DNA of 64,000 bases from Alphaproteobacteria bacterium. GTDB taxonomy: Bacteria > Pseudomonadota > Alphaproteobacteria > Caulobacterales > Caulobacteraceae. Every line of letters starts with the position of its first letter. Positions within the stretch are counted from its first letter, which is position 1. Below the pieces are notes generated by a model. It saw only the letters and a program-made list of their open reading frames with translations, did not search any database and was not told the origin of the DNA. Position numbers and translations under genes: made by a program. Location: contig JANYET010000013.1 in NCBI GenBank assembly GCA_025359785.1, forward strand, positions 1 through 64,000, read 5' to 3'. Below are positions 46,943-57,089 of this stretch, piece by piece.

Positions 46943-48178
46943 ATGTCTCCCTATCGATGGCTGCCGACCCTCGCGGTCGCCGCGGCCCTGGCGAGCCCGG
47001 CCCACGCCGGCCCGCTGACCTTCGCCCAGGCGCTGGATCGCGCCGCCGCGGGCGCGCCCAGCCTGCAGGCCGCCGCGCTGCAGACCGAGGCCGCCCGGGC
47101 CTCCGCGCGCGCTGCCGGCGCCTTGCCCGATCCCAAGCTGAATGTCGGGGTGGAGGGCTTCCCGATCTCCGGGCCGAACGTCGGCCGACCGTCGCGCGAC
47201 GACTTCTCCGACGTGCGCGTCGGGATCATGCAGGATGTGCCGAACAGGGCGCGCCGGCAGGCAGCGGTGGCGGGTGCGACAGCGGCCATATCGCAGGCCG
47301 AGGCCGCGCGGCTCGTGGCGCTGCGCAGGGTCAGGGTGGCGACGGCGCTGGCCTGGATCGACGTGACCTATGCCGAGCGGCGCTTGGCCGCGGTCGATCA
47401 GGTCCTGACCAGCCTGCGCCCGCTTTGGGAAGCACAGCCGGCCGCCGTCGCCGCAGGGCGCCAGCGGCCAGGGCAAGCGCTGACCCCCGTTCAGACGCGG
47501 GCGACGCTTGAGGATCAACGGAGCGAACAGGTCGCCAATCTGGCCCGTGCACGCGCCGAGTTGACGCGATGGACAGGCGAGACAGCTCCATCCGTGGTCG
47601 GCGCGACGCCGGACTTCAATATCGATCCCGCGGGATTGCGCGCGGCGGTGGAGACCAACCCCACGCTGCTGACCTATCGCTCGGCGGCCTCTCGCGCCGA
47701 CGCGGAGGTGAAGGCCGCCCGCGCCGCTGAGCATCCGGACTGGGGATGGGAAGTCGCCTACCAGCGCCGCGACCCCAGGTTCGGCGACATGCTCTCCGCC
47801 GGCGTGACGGTGAGCCTTCCGCTGTTCGCCAGCACGCGGCAGGAGCCCCTGCTGGCGGCGCGGCGGGCCGACGCCTCCCGCGTCCACGCCGACCGGGAAG
47901 ATGCCCGACGCGGTCTGGCGGCCCAGCTCGACGCCGACCTCGCCGACCACGACATGCATCACGATCAATGGATGCGGACGACGGGAACGGTGGTCCCGGC
48001 CGCCAGGCAACGCGCCGACCTTGAGACCGCGAGCTACGCCGCGGGCACAGCGACCCTGGCCGACGTGCTCGATGCCACGACCGCGCTCGCCGACGCCAAG
48101 CTCACCGCCCTTGAACGCGAGGCGATGGTGGTCCGCGACGGCGCGCGGATCGTCCTCACCTACGGGAGCGACCAATGA
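46943..48178 (+). CDS. TolC-type outer-membrane channel of an RND efflux pump (CusC/CzcC-like)
   Basis: The 411-residue protein has a signal peptide (MSPYRWLPTLAVAAALASPA) and two outer-membrane efflux repeats: LTFAQALDRAAAGAPSLQAAA at the start, PDPKLNVGVEGFPISGPNVG, and in the second half TYRSAASRADAEVKAARAAEHPDWGWEVAYQRRDPRFGDMLSAGV, quoted here as its key features only. The C-terminus is a long helix (SYAAGTATLADVLDATTALA). It forms the outer-membrane part of the metal efflux complex and overlaps the adaptor gene by ATGA. Confidence 0.92.
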   Translation: MSPYRWLPTLAVAAALASPAHAGPLTFAQALDRAAAGAPSLQAAALQTEAARASARAAGALPDPKLNVGVEGFPISGPNVGRPSRDDFSDVRVGIMQDVPNRARRQAAVAGATAAISQAEAARLVALRRVRVATALAWIDVTYAERRLAAVDQVLTSLRPLWEAQPAAVAAGRQRPGQALTPVQTRATLEDQRSEQVANLARARAELTRWTGETAPSVVGATPDFNIDPAGLRAAVETNPTLLTYRSAASRADAEVKAARAAEHPDWGWEVAYQRRDPRFGDMLSAGVTVSLPLFASTRQEPLLAARRADASRVHADREDARRGLAAQLDADLADHDMHHDQWMRTTGTVVPAARQRADLETASYAAGTATLADVLDATTALADAKLTALEREAMVVRDGARIVLTYGSDQ

Positions 48179-49677
48179 CCAGACCACAGGTTTTCATCGT
48201 CGCGTTGGCGGGTCTGGCCGTCGCCACAGGGGTCGGCTTCGCCGTGGGGCGAATGACGCACACACAGCCGGCCCAACCCGCTGCGCCGTCGCAAGGCGGC
48301 CGACACGCCCTGTACTGGTACGACCCGATGACTCCCAGCCAGCACTTCGACAAGCCGGGCAAGTCGCCGTTCATGGACATGCAGCTCGTCCCGAAATTCG
48401 CGGACGAAGCGTCGGGCGCCGCCGGCCTCCAGATCGACCCGGCCAGGACGCAGAACCTCGGTGTCCGACTCTCGACTGTCGAGCGCGGGGCGCTGCCCAG
48501 CGGCGTCAGCGCGACCGGCGTCATCGCCTTCAACGAACGCGACGTGGCGGTGGTGCAGGCCAAGGCCGCCGGCTTCGTGCAGCGGGTCTACGCCCGAGCG
48601 CCCGGCGACATCCTGGCGGCCGGGGCGCCGCTGGCCGACCTGTTGGTCCCCGAATGGGCCGGCGCACAAGGCGAATATCTGGCTGTGCAGCGCACGAGGG
48701 AACCGGCGTTAATTCTCGCCGCTCGCGAACGCCTGAAGCTGCTCGGGATGCCGCCTGCGCTGATCGAGGCGGTGGAGAAGACCGGCCACGTCCGCAATAT
48801 CGTCACCGTCTCCACGCCCACCGGTGGCGTGATCAGGACGCTGGGTGTCCGGGGCGGCATGTCGGTCATGGCCGGGCAGACCCTGGCCGAGATCAACGGC
48901 CTGTCGCGGGTCTGGCTGAACGTCTCGATCCCCGAAACCATGGCGGGCCAGGTCCATGCTGGTCAGAACGTCACCGCGACCTTGGCCGCCTATCCCGGCG
49001 AGACCTTCCATGGCCGGGTGGCCGCGATCCTCCCCCAGGCCGACGCCGCCAGCCACACGCTCACGGCGCGGATCGAACTGCCCAATCCAGGCGGGCGGCT
49101 GAAGCCCGGCATGTTCGCGTCAGCTGAGTTCGGCGGCGTTGGCCAATCGGCTCTCCTAGTGGCGTCAGAAGCGGTCATCCGGACCGGCGCGCGGAGCCTC
49201 GTCATGGTCGCTCAGCCTGGCGGCCGCTATGCGCCGGCCGAGGTGAAGATCGGACGCGAGGGCGACGGCAAGACCGAGATTCTCGCGGGGCTGTCCGAGG
49301 GCGAAAAGGTGGTCGCCTCCGGCCAGTTTCTGATCGATAGCGAGGCCAGCCTTTCCGGCATTCAGGCGAGACCCGTCGCGCGCCCAGCGGCTAGCGCTCC
49401 ATCGCCCACGCTCGCGCCAAGACCCAACCCGTCGCCGTCAAGGACACCGGCTCTCTACGAAGGCGTGGGCCGGGTCGAGCAAATCAGCCCGGCCTCCGTC
49501 ACCCTGTCGCACCAGCCGGTGCCTGCGATCGGGTGGCCCGCGATGACCATGACCTTCAAGCTGGCCGACCCTGCGCTGGCCCAAGGCGTCAAGGTCGGGG
49601 ACCGAGTCGCTTTCGCCTTCGACCAGCCATCTGCCGGACCCACCGTCCACCGGCTCGGCAAGGCGGCCGCCCCATGA
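48175..49677 (+). CDS. cusB: RND efflux adaptor (CusB type) fused to a CusF domain
   Basis: The 500-residue periplasmic adaptor has an N-terminal anchor ([20 protein letters not shown]), a heavy-metal-binding domain ([20 protein letters not shown] then MDMQLVP, residues about 47-73), barrel-sandwich and beta-barrel parts ([38 protein letters not shown]), a proline-rich linker, and a C-terminal CusF-like domain (about 433-490) with H, W, M, M in [16 protein letters not shown]. The metal is therefore most likely Cu(I) or Ag(I). It is coupled on both sides by 4-base overlaps. Confidence 0.93.
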   Translation: MTRPQVFIVALAGLAVATGVGFAVGRMTHTQPAQPAAPSQGGRHALYWYDPMTPSQHFDKPGKSPFMDMQLVPKFADEASGAAGLQIDPARTQNLGVRLSTVERGALPSGVSATGVIAFNERDVAVVQAKAAGFVQRVYARAPGDILAAGAPLADLLVPEWAGAQGEYLAVQRTREPALILAARERLKLLGMPPALIEAVEKTGHVRNIVTVSTPTGGVIRTLGVRGGMSVMAGQTLAEINGLSRVWLNVSIPETMAGQVHAGQNVTATLAAYPGETFHGRVAAILPQADAASHTLTARIELPNPGGRLKPGMFASAEFGGVGQSALLVASEAVIRTGARSLVMVAQPGGRYAPAEVKIGREGDGKTEILAGLSEGEKVVASGQFLIDSEASLSGIQARPVARPAASAPSPTLAPRPNPSPSRTPALYEGVGRVEQISPASVTLSHQPVPAIGWPAMTMTFKLADPALAQGVKVGDRVAFAFDQPSAGPTVHRLGKAAAP

Positions 49678-52600
49678 TCGCCGCCCTCATTCGAGCCGCT
49701 GTCCGCGCTCGCGTCTTCGTGCTGCTGGCGGCGCTAGCCCTCCTGGCTATCGGCGTGATTGCGGTCCGCTCCACGCCCGTGGACGCCTTGCCCGACCTCT
49801 CCGACGTGCAGGTGGTGATCCGCACCAGCTACCCCGGTCAGGCGCCGCGGATCGTCGAGAACCAGGTCACCTATCCGCTGACCACCACCATGCTCTCGGT
49901 GCCAGGTGCGAAGACCGTGCGCGGCTATTCCTACTTCGGTGACAGCTTCGTCTACGTGATCTTCCAGGACGGGACCGACCTCTACTGGGCGCGCTCGCGG
50001 GTGCTGGAGTATCTCAATCAGGTGCAGAGCCGCCTGCCCGCCGCCGCCAAGCCGGCGTTGGGTCCGGACGCCACCGGCGTCGGCTGGATCTACGAATACG
50101 CGCTGGTTGACCGCACCGGCGGCCACGACCTGTCACAGCTCCGGGGCATCCAGGACTGGTTCCTGCGCTACGAGCTGAAGACCCTGCCGGGCGTCGCCGA
50201 GGTGGCCAGCATCGGCGGCATGGTCCGCGAATATCAGGTGGTGCTCGATCCGGTGAAACTCGCGGCCTACGGGATCACCCACCAGCAGACGGTGGAGGCC
50301 ATCGGCCGCGCCAATCAGGAGACCGGCGGCTCGGTGCTGGAGATGGGCGAGGCCGAATATATGGTCCGGGCCTCGGGCTATCTGAAGACCCTGGACGACT
50401 TCCGCGCCATCCCCCTGCGCACCGCCAGCGGCGGCGTTCCCGTGCGGCTGGGCGAGGTGGCGACGATCCAGCTCGGACCGCAAATGCGGCGCGGCGTCGC
50501 CGAGCTGAACGGCGAGGGCGAAGTGGCCGGCGGCGTCGTGGTCCTGCGCTCAGGCAAGAACGCGCGGACCACGCTCACCGCCGTCAAGGCGAAGCTGGCG
50601 GAGCTGAAGCGCAGCCTGCCGGCCGGCGTCGAGATCGTCACCACCTACGACCGCTCACAGCTCATCGACCGGGCGATCTCCAATCTCAGCGAAAAGCTGA
50701 TCGAGGAGTTCGTCATCGTCGCCCTCGTCTGCGGTCTCTTTCTCTGGCACGCCCGCTCGGCGCTGGTGGCGATCCTCACCCTGCCGCTCGGCGTGCTGTT
50801 CGCGTTCGTCGTCATGCGGGTGCAGGGCGTGAACGCCAACATCATGTCGCTGGGCGGCATCGCCATCGCTATCGGGGCCATGGTCGATGCGGCCGTGGTG
50901 ATGATCGAAAACGCCCACAAGCATATTGAGCGATGGGGGCATGAGAACCTCGGCGCCGATATCCCGAATGAGACCCGCTGGCGGCTGGTGACCGACGCTG
51001 CCGCCGAGGTCGGCCCGGCGCTCTTCTTGAGCCTTGTGATCATCACCTTGAGCTTCGTGCCGGTGTTCGCGCTTCAGGCGCAGGAGGGGCGGCTGTTCTC
51101 GCCGCTGGCCTTCACCAAGAGCTATGCCATGGCCGGCGCCGCGATCCTCTCGGTGACCTTGGTCCCGGTGCTCATGGGCTATCTGATCCGGGGACGCATC
51201 CCGGCGGAGGACGCCAACCCGCTGAACCGCTGGCTGAGCGCCGCCTACCGCCCGGCCATCGACTGGACCCTGCGCAGGCCCAAGACCGTGCTGCTGCTGG
51301 CGCTGATCGCCTTTGCGACCACCGCGTGGCCGCTTACCCGGCTGGGCGGCGAGTTCATCCCGCCGATGGACGAAGGCGACCTGCTCTACATGCCCTCGGC
51401 CCTACCGGGCCTTTCCGCCGAGAAGGCTTCCGAGCTGCTGCAACAGACCGACCGGCTGATCCGCACCGTGCCGGAGGTGAAGACCGTCTTCGGCAAGGCC
51501 GGCCGTGCGGAGAGCGCCACCGATCCGGCGCCGCTGGAGATGTTCGAGACGACGATCCAGTTCAAGCCGCGCGACCAGTGGCGGCCCGGCATGACGCCGG
51601 AGAAGCTGGTGGACGAGCTGGACCGGGTGGTGAAGGTCCCTGGCCTCGCCAACGTCTGGGTGCCGCCGATCCGCAACCGCATCGACATGCTGGCCACCGG
51701 CATCAAGACCCCTATCGGCGTGAAGGTCTCCGGCTCCGACCTCGCCCAGCTCGACCGGGTGGCCGCCGCCGTGGAGGCCGCGGCCAAGCGCACGCCGGGC
51801 GTCAGCTCCGCGCTCGCCGAACGGCTCACCGGTGGTCGCTACGTTGACCTGACCATCGACCGGGCGGCGGCGGCCCGCTTCGGCCTGAACATCGCCGACG
51901 TGCAGGAGATCGTCGCCGGCGCCATCGGCGGCCAGACCGTCGGCGAGACTGTGGAGGGCGTGGCCCGCTATCTGATCAGCGTCCGCTACCCCCGCGAACT
52001 GCGCGACAGCCTGGAGGGCCTGCGGTCCCTGCCGATTCTGACCCCCGTCGGACAGCAGATCACGCTCGGCGCGGTCGCCCAGGTGCAGATCGCCGACGGG
52101 CCGCCGATGCTCAAGACCGAGAACGCCCGACCCTCGACCTGGGTCTATGTCGATGTGCGCGGCCGAGACCTCAACTCCGTCGTCACCGACCTGCGGCGGG
52201 CCGTGGCCAAGGACGTGCCGCTGCCGCCGGGCGTTTCCATCGCCTACTCGGGCCAGTTCGAATACCTCCAGCGCGCGGCCGAACGGCTGAAGCTGGTGGC
52301 GCCCGCGACGCTGCTGATCATCTTCCTGCTGCTCTACCTGACCTTTGGCCGGCTCGACGAGGCCGCGCTGATCATGGCCACCCTGCCCTTCGCGCTCACC
52401 GGCGGCGTCTGGACCCTCTACCTGCTCGGCTACCACCAGTCGGTGGCCACCGGCGTCGGGTTCATCGCGCTGGCCGGCGTCTCGGCGGAGTTCGGGGTGG
52501 TGATGCTGATCTACCTCAAGCACGCCTTGGCCGAGCGGGGACCCGATCCAAGCCACGACGACTTGACGGCCGCCGTGCGGGAAGGCGCGCTGCTTCGAGT

Positions 52601-52829
52601 GCGGCCCAAGGCCATGACCGTCGCCGTGATCCTGGCGGGTCTCGCGCCGATCCTTATCGGCCACGGCGCGGGCTCGGAGGTGATGAGCCGCATCGCCGCC
52701 CCGATGATCGGCGGCATGCTGACCGCGCCGCTGCTTTCGATGCTCGTCATCCCCGCCGGCTACCTCCTGCTGCGCCGGCGGCGAGCCAACCGCGTTTCCG
52801 CCGCTCAACCCCAAAGGAGACTTCCATGA
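49674..52829 (+). CDS. cusA: Heavy-metal RND efflux pump (CusA type)
   Basis: The 1051-residue inner-membrane proton antiporter has 12 helices and two large periplasmic loops. Typical HME-RND text includes [20 protein letters not shown], the TM4 proton-path segment [41 protein letters not shown] and [16 protein letters not shown]. The AMVDAA(V/I)VMIENAHK version of the TM4 motif is the Cu/Ag (CusA) type rather than the DFGxxxDG version of CzcA. The ATG at 49674 overlaps the adaptor stop. Confidence 0.95.
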   Translation: MIAALIRAAVRARVFVLLAALALLAIGVIAVRSTPVDALPDLSDVQVVIRTSYPGQAPRIVENQVTYPLTTTMLSVPGAKTVRGYSYFGDSFVYVIFQDGTDLYWARSRVLEYLNQVQSRLPAAAKPALGPDATGVGWIYEYALVDRTGGHDLSQLRGIQDWFLRYELKTLPGVAEVASIGGMVREYQVVLDPVKLAAYGITHQQTVEAIGRANQETGGSVLEMGEAEYMVRASGYLKTLDDFRAIPLRTASGGVPVRLGEVATIQLGPQMRRGVAELNGEGEVAGGVVVLRSGKNARTTLTAVKAKLAELKRSLPAGVEIVTTYDRSQLIDRAISNLSEKLIEEFVIVALVCGLFLWHARSALVAILTLPLGVLFAFVVMRVQGVNANIMSLGGIAIAIGAMVDAAVVMIENAHKHIERWGHENLGADIPNETRWRLVTDAAAEVGPALFLSLVIITLSFVPVFALQAQEGRLFSPLAFTKSYAMAGAAILSVTLVPVLMGYLIRGRIPAEDANPLNRWLSAAYRPAIDWTLRRPKTVLLLALIAFATTAWPLTRLGGEFIPPMDEGDLLYMPSALPGLSAEKASELLQQTDRLIRTVPEVKTVFGKAGRAESATDPAPLEMFETTIQFKPRDQWRPGMTPEKLVDELDRVVKVPGLANVWVPPIRNRIDMLATGIKTPIGVKVSGSDLAQLDRVAAAVEAAAKRTPGVSSALAERLTGGRYVDLTIDRAAAARFGLNIADVQEIVAGAIGGQTVGETVEGVARYLISVRYPRELRDSLEGLRSLPILTPVGQQITLGAVAQVQIADGPPMLKTENARPSTWVYVDVRGRDLNSVVTDLRRAVAKDVPLPPGVSIAYSGQFEYLQRAAERLKLVAPATLLIIFLLLYLTFGRLDEAALIMATLPFALTGGVWTLYLLGYHQSVATGVGFIALAGVSAEFGVVMLIYLKHALAERGPDPSHDDLTAAVREGALLRVRPKAMTVAVILAGLAPILIGHGAGSEVMSRIAAPMIGGMLTAPLLSMLVIPAGYLLLRRRRANRVSAAQPQRRLP

Positions 52830-53176
52830 GAGCGACCCTGTTGGCCCTGGCCACCAGCCTGACCTTCGCCACCGCCGAAACGGCCGCAGCCCAGTCCGCG
52901 GCTAAACCGATGGCGGACATGTCGGGCATGACCATGCCGGCGTCCGCCGCCAAGACCGGCAAGGGAACCGGCGCGATCATGGCGATCGATCCAAAGGCGG
53001 CCACCGTATCGATCAGGCACCAGCCAATCGCCGCCCTAGGCTGGCCGGCCATGACCATGACCTTCAAGGCGACGCCGGGGTCGCTTCTCAAGGACCTCAA
53101 GGTCGGTCAGAAGATCGGCTTCGACGTCAACGCGGGCAGCGGTCTCCCCGAGGTCACGGCGATCCGGAAGCCATAG
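52826..53176 (+). CDS. cusF: Periplasmic copper chaperone CusF
   Basis: The 116-residue protein has a signal peptide (cleavage near AAAQ), a Met-rich stretch ([10 protein letters not shown]) and a CusF domain with Cu(I)/Ag(I) ligands at H65, W73, M76 and M78 in [16 protein letters not shown]. It hands metal to CusB and CusA. It overlaps the CusA stop by ATGA and ends 13 bases before the convergent ABC ATPase gene. Its core closely matches the CusF domain fused to CusB, suggesting duplication. Confidence 0.93.
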   Translation: MRATLLALATSLTFATAETAAAQSAAKPMADMSGMTMPASAAKTGKGTGAIMAIDPKAATVSIRHQPIAALGWPAMTMTFKATPGSLLKDLKVGQKIGFDVNAGSGLPEVTAIRKP

Positions 53177-53189
53177 CGCCGGTTGCGCC

Positions 53190-54497
53190 TCAACTCGGAT
53201 CGTCGAGCGTGAAAAGGTCCGTCCCCTCGTCATAGGCGAAGGCCTCGGCGTAGCGGGCCCAATTGATCACGCCCTTGAGGGTCTGGTTGGCGTCTTCCTC
53301 GGACATCAGGTCCTCCAGCTCATCGCGGAACCGGTGTCCCGGGGCCTGATGCGAGACGCGCTCGTCCAGCACCCGGCGGATGTGGCCGGCGAGCGGCACA
53401 TAGGCGATCAGGTGCTGGGCGAAGAGCTGCTTGCGCGCATCGACGTTGGCGTCGGCGTATCGCCGCGCGTCGGAGGTGAGGCGGATGTCGCCGCCCTCCA
53501 GTTCGGCGAACCGCAGCAGTTGCAGCGTCTCGGCGATGGCGAACAGTTCGTCGGCCTCGAAGTGCAGCGCTTCGGCAAGGTCCGGCAGATCGGCTCTACC
53601 GTTGAACGGCTGGGCGCTGACCGCCTCCATCAGGCCGGCCATGGTGTTCGTGGAAACCCTGGGGAGCACCATGCCGATACCCATGCCCGGGAACAGGCCG
53701 TCGTTCTGACGCTCTTCCGCCGCGCCGCGCTGCGTCATGCGGGCGTAGATGCTGTCCACCAGCCGGCGGAAGGCTGGGTTCTGACGGTTGCGAGGCTGCG
53801 GCAGGTCGACCTTGATCTCGGCGACGATGCGCCCCGGATTAGAGGAGAAGATCAGGATGCGATCGCACATCAAGACCGCCTCCTCGATATTGTGGGTGAC
53901 CATCAGGATCGAGCGGATGCCCATGCGGCCTTCGCACCAGAGGTCCAGCAGGTCCGTCCGCAGCGTCTCGGCGGTCAGCACGTCGAGGGCCGAGAAAGGC
54001 TCGTCCATCAGCAGGATCGTGGGGTCGACGACCAGCGCCCGGGCCAGCCCCACGCGCTGGCGCATGCCGCCGGACAGTTCCTTGGGATAGGCGTTCTCGA
54101 AACCGTCGAGGCCGATGAGATCGATGGCGGCCAGCGCCTTGCTGCGCCGCGCCTCGGCGGGCACGCGCTGGGCCTCCAGACCCACTTCGACGTTTTCCTG
54201 CACGGTCAACCAGGGGAACAGGGCGAAGCTCTGGAAGACCATGCTTACCCGGGTGGGCGAGGCCTCGCCGTCGCGTGGGAAACTGATCTCGCCGCCGGTC
54301 GGCCGGATCAGGCCGGCAATGGAGCGCAGCAAGGTCGACTTGCCCGACCCCGAGCGTCCGAGCAGGCCCACGATCTCGTTGTCGAACAGGGTCAGGTCCA
54401 CGTCGTCGAGGACAAGCTGACCGCCGCCGCCCGGCTTTCCATAGAGGTGGCGGACGTTCCGGACGTCGAGCAGATGGCGATCGTCGATGGCGCGCAT
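53190..54497 (-). CDS. ABC transporter ATPase with C-terminal AAA-associated domain
   Basis: The 435 residues hold an ABC ATPase of the NitT/TauT type: Walker A GRSGSGKST, Q-loop VSMVFQSFALFPWLTV, signature LSGGMRQRVGLARAL, Walker B ILLMDEPFSALDVL and H-loop MVTHNIEEAV. A C-terminal domain of about 160 residues (from about 275, GMGIGMVLPRVSTNTMAGL onward) matches the AAA-associated C-terminal domain, which probably regulates the transporter. The ATG at 54497 is chosen from domain start. It is 11 bases downstream of the double permease gene. No substrate-binding protein gene is near. Confidence 0.9.
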   Translation of the reverse strand: MRAIDDRHLLDVRNVRHLYGKPGGGGQLVLDDVDLTLFDNEIVGLLGRSGSGKSTLLRSIAGLIRPTGGEISFPRDGEASPTRVSMVFQSFALFPWLTVQENVEVGLEAQRVPAEARRSKALAAIDLIGLDGFENAYPKELSGGMRQRVGLARALVVDPTILLMDEPFSALDVLTAETLRTDLLDLWCEGRMGIRSILMVTHNIEEAVLMCDRILIFSSNPGRIVAEIKVDLPQPRNRQNPAFRRLVDSIYARMTQRGAAEERQNDGLFPGMGIGMVLPRVSTNTMAGLMEAVSAQPFNGRADLPDLAEALHFEADELFAIAETLQLLRFAELEGGDIRLTSDARRYADANVDARKQLFAQHLIAYVPLAGHIRRVLDERVSHQAPGHRFRDELEDLMSEEDANQTLKGVINWARYAEAFAYDEGTDLFTLDDPS

Positions 54498-54508
54498 GGG
54501 ACGCTCCC

Positions 54509-56266
54509 CTAGTCGAGACGCAGGCGCCGCTCGGCGAACCGGTACATCGGCCGCCAGAGGACGCGGTTGAAAGCGATGACAAAGATCGACATGACCGCGA
54601 CGCCCAGCGCCACGCGGCCGTAGTCGCCTGTGGCCGTGGCCTTGGCGATATAGGCGCCGAGGCCCGCGGCCTCGAGATGCTTGTCGCCCCAGGTCACGGC
54701 CTCGGCGACGATGCTGGCGTTCCACGACCCGCCCGAGGCGGTGATCGCGCCAGTGACATAGTAGGGAAAGATCCCGGGCAAGGCGACCTGACGCCACCAC
54801 TGCCAGCCGCGCAGGCCGAAGATACCGGCCACTTCGCGCAGGTCGCTGGGGATCGCGCTGGCGCCGGCGATGACGTTGAACAGGATGTACCACTGGGTGC
54901 CCAGCACCATCAGTGGCGACAGCCAGATGTTGGGGTCGGCGCGCAGCGCCACGATGGCCACCACGACGAAGGGAAACAGCACATTGGCCGGGAAGGCCGC
55001 CAGGAACTGGGCGATCGGCTGCAACCGCTCGGCCCAGGCGGGGCGCAGGCCGATCCAGACCCCGATCGGAACCCAGATCAGGCTGGTCAGGGCGATCAGC
55101 ACGACCACGCGCACCAGCGTCGCCAGGCCATAGCCAAAGGCCGCGACGGCGTCGCGCCAGTCCAGGGTGCGCGTCAGGAAGGTCCACAGGAACCAGACCG
55201 CGGCGGCGGCGGCCGCGACGACCACCACGATCCATAGGCCGTCGAGGACCCGCGAGGCCTGCGGCCCCAGGCGCACCGGCTGCAGCTTCAGCCTGGGGAT
55301 CGGCCAGTCGATCGCGGTGAGCGCGCGGGCGGGCCAGCTGAGCGGCGTCACCGCCATCCGCAGCCAGCGCACCCGGCGAACCAGATCGTAGACCCAAGAG
55401 CCTGGGCGGTCCTGCGAGGCGGTCTGCTCGAAGCGGAACTTATCAGCCCACGCGACCACCGGGCGGAACACCAGCTGATCGTAGAGCAGGATCACCACCG
55501 CCATGGCCCCGACCCCGATGGCTACGGCCCGCATGTCCTGCCGCTCGATGGCCAGCGCCAGCCACGAGCCGATCCCCGGCAGGGCGATGGTGGTCTTGCC
55601 CACCGTGATCGCCTCCGACGCCACCACGAAGAACCAGCCGCCGGACATCGACATCATGACGTTCCAGACCAGGCCGGGCGCCGCGAAGGGCAGCTCCAGC
55701 CGCACGAACCGCCGCCAGGCCGAGAACCCGAACTGGCGGCTGACCTCGTCCAGATCGTTCGGGATGGTGCGCAGCGACTGGTAGAAGCTGAAGGCCATGT
55801 TCCAGGCCTGGCTGGTGAAGATCGCGAAGATCGCGGCGCACTCGACGCCAAGCTGCCGGCCCGGGAACAGCCCCATGAAAAACGTCACCGTGAAGGTCAG
55901 GAAGCCGAGAATCGGCACCGACTGCAGGATGTCGAGCGCCGGCACGATCAGCAGCCCGGCCTTGCGGTTCTTCGCCGCCAGCGTCGCGACCGTGAAGGTG
56001 AACAGCAGCGACGCCGCCAGCGCGGCGAACATCCGCAGGGTCGTGAGCAGCGCATATTCCGGCAGCCGAGCCGGATCGAGGGTGACCGGCGTGGCGCGCA
56101 GCTTCGCCAGCGGCTCGCTCATCTCGCCGGCCCCGCGGACAATCAGGACGGCGGTCGCCGCCAGCAGCAAGAAGGCGATCAGATCGGCCCATGAGGGCGC
56201 GACGCCGCCGTGCAGGAAGCGGGCGAGCGGCCGCGATCCAGGGCGGTCGCCTGAGAGAAATACCAT
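54509..56266 (-). CDS. Double-length ABC transporter permease
   Basis: The 585-residue protein has two fused binding-protein-dependent permease domains. The first (about 75-265) ends in SMSGGWFFVVASEAITVGKT and the second (about 365-575) in TASGGSWNASIVAEAVTWGD. Both contain the same GG-(S/F)(W/F) region that marks the NitT/TauT cytoplasmic loop. In most systems two separate or identical permeases pair; here a single chain makes the whole channel. A 17-base dyad identical in style to those around the CsoR-type gene lies 134 bases upstream, suggesting metal-dependent control. Confidence 0.9.
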   Translation of the reverse strand: MVFLSGDRPGSRPLARFLHGGVAPSWADLIAFLLLAATAVLIVRGAGEMSEPLAKLRATPVTLDPARLPEYALLTTLRMFAALAASLLFTFTVATLAAKNRKAGLLIVPALDILQSVPILGFLTFTVTFFMGLFPGRQLGVECAAIFAIFTSQAWNMAFSFYQSLRTIPNDLDEVSRQFGFSAWRRFVRLELPFAAPGLVWNVMMSMSGGWFFVVASEAITVGKTTIALPGIGSWLALAIERQDMRAVAIGVGAMAVVILLYDQLVFRPVVAWADKFRFEQTASQDRPGSWVYDLVRRVRWLRMAVTPLSWPARALTAIDWPIPRLKLQPVRLGPQASRVLDGLWIVVVVAAAAAAVWFLWTFLTRTLDWRDAVAAFGYGLATLVRVVVLIALTSLIWVPIGVWIGLRPAWAERLQPIAQFLAAFPANVLFPFVVVAIVALRADPNIWLSPLMVLGTQWYILFNVIAGASAIPSDLREVAGIFGLRGWQWWRQVALPGIFPYYVTGAITASGGSWNASIVAEAVTWGDKHLEAAGLGAYIAKATATGDYGRVALGVAVMSIFVIAFNRVLWRPMYRFAERRLRLD

Positions 56267-56399
56267 GGCTCACCTCGTAAGACGCCGCCGGGCGCGTCAC
56301 GGGTCGAGCCTGAAACCAGGCCCTAGCGGGACGCTCTCGACGGCGCGTTAGATCGACTACTGTCGCTGGGCATTGGGTTCGGGTTCCTGATACGTCGCC

Positions 56400-56416
56400 A
56401 TCCCCCGGGGGAGGAT
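56400..56416. promoter_or_regulatory. CsoR-type operator upstream of the ABC permease
   Basis: ATCCCCCGGGGGAGGAT differs by one base from the site at 56790-56806. G/C-tract dyads of this kind bind CsoR/RcnR-family repressors. It lies 134 bases upstream of the permease start. Confidence 0.7.
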
Positions 56417-56501
56417 TGTTGACGCAGGGCGGAATGAGCTTCCGGGCGGCGCCTGTCAAGGCGCTTTCGGGATCGTCACGGGAGTTTCGCGAGACGCGGT
56501 C

Positions 56502-56777
56502 TTACAGATATTTCGTGATCTCTTTGAACTCGTCGATCGCGGCCTTGGGCTGGCGGGTTGCGTCCTCGACGGCGTGCGCCAGACAGTGGTCGATGTGATC
56601 GTGGACCAGCGTCTTCTTGGCCGCCGCGACCGCGCGCTCCACCGCGTGAAGCTGCTGGACGATATCCATGCAGGGTCGATCGGCCTCCATCATGCCGATG
56701 ACATTGCGCAGGTGGCCCTCGGCCCGCTTCAGCCGCTTGACGATGTCGGGATGGGTTGCGGGAGCGAGGTGGACCAT
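56502..56777 (-). CDS. CsoR/RcnR-family metal-sensing repressor
   Basis: The 91-residue all-helical protein has H3, C36 (DRPCMDI), H61 and C65 (HDHIDHCLAH), that is, an H-C-H-C metal-site fingerprint. C36-H61-C65 matches the copper site of CsoR in position, while H3 and H64 also resemble RcnR/DmeR/InrS-type nickel or cobalt sensors. So the metal could be Cu(I), Ni(II) or Co(II). Metal binding should release DNA. Two dyads lie just upstream, one between a -35 TTGACC (56808-56813) and a weak -10, fitting autorepression. Confidence 0.9.
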   Translation of the reverse strand: MVHLAPATHPDIVKRLKRAEGHLRNVIGMMEADRPCMDIVQQLHAVERAVAAAKKTLVHDHIDHCLAHAVEDATRQPKAAIDEFKEITKYL

Positions 56778-56789
56778 GCCACTTGATCT

Positions 56790-56806
56790 ATCCCCCAGGG
56801 GAGGAT
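56790..56806. promoter_or_regulatory. CsoR-type operator 1 upstream of its own gene
   Basis: ATCCCCCAGGGGAGGAT sits 12 bases upstream of the repressor start, inside its predicted promoter spacer. It matches the permease-side dyad at 16 of 17 bases. Confidence 0.7.
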
Positions 56807-56822
56807 AGGTCAATCGCCGCAC

Positions 56823-56839
56823 ATCCTCCCCAGGAGGAT
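56823..56839. promoter_or_regulatory. CsoR-type operator 2 between the repressor and the porin
   Basis: ATCCTCCCCAGGAGGAT has 7-base arms (ATCCTCC/GGAGGAT) and a 3-base centre. It is on the porin side of the divergent region, 251 bases upstream of the porin start, and 33 bases from operator 1. The 250 bases between it and the porin hold no gene that I can support. Confidence 0.65.
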
Positions 56840-57089
56840 ATGCTGTCATCAACCCGCCGCGCAGGCCAAACATTTTCAGGCGGATTCTCACGGCGCTTGC
56901 CGACGCGCAACAGGCGGCGGCGACGCGGCGGGCGCGGCGGCTGCTGCGGGCGGCGCGGATGCTCAATCGGGGCGCTCGGCGATCGCTGCGCGGGCCCTGG
57001 CCAGGGGCGGCATGGGCGATGTTCCATGCCGCCGAGGTGATCGGGCGGATATCATGGCGGACTTGGAATCGCGAACAAGGGAGGCGGCG

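Noticed and set aside
53190..55397. A 735-codon frame for the ABC ATPase reaching into the permease gene
   Set aside because: The first 300 codons are out-of-frame text of the permease gene; the domain starts at 54497.
56840..57089. Possible small gene between the operators and the porin
   Set aside because: One frame reads plausibly (Ala/Arg-rich) but has no start codon or ribosome site, so no gene was called.
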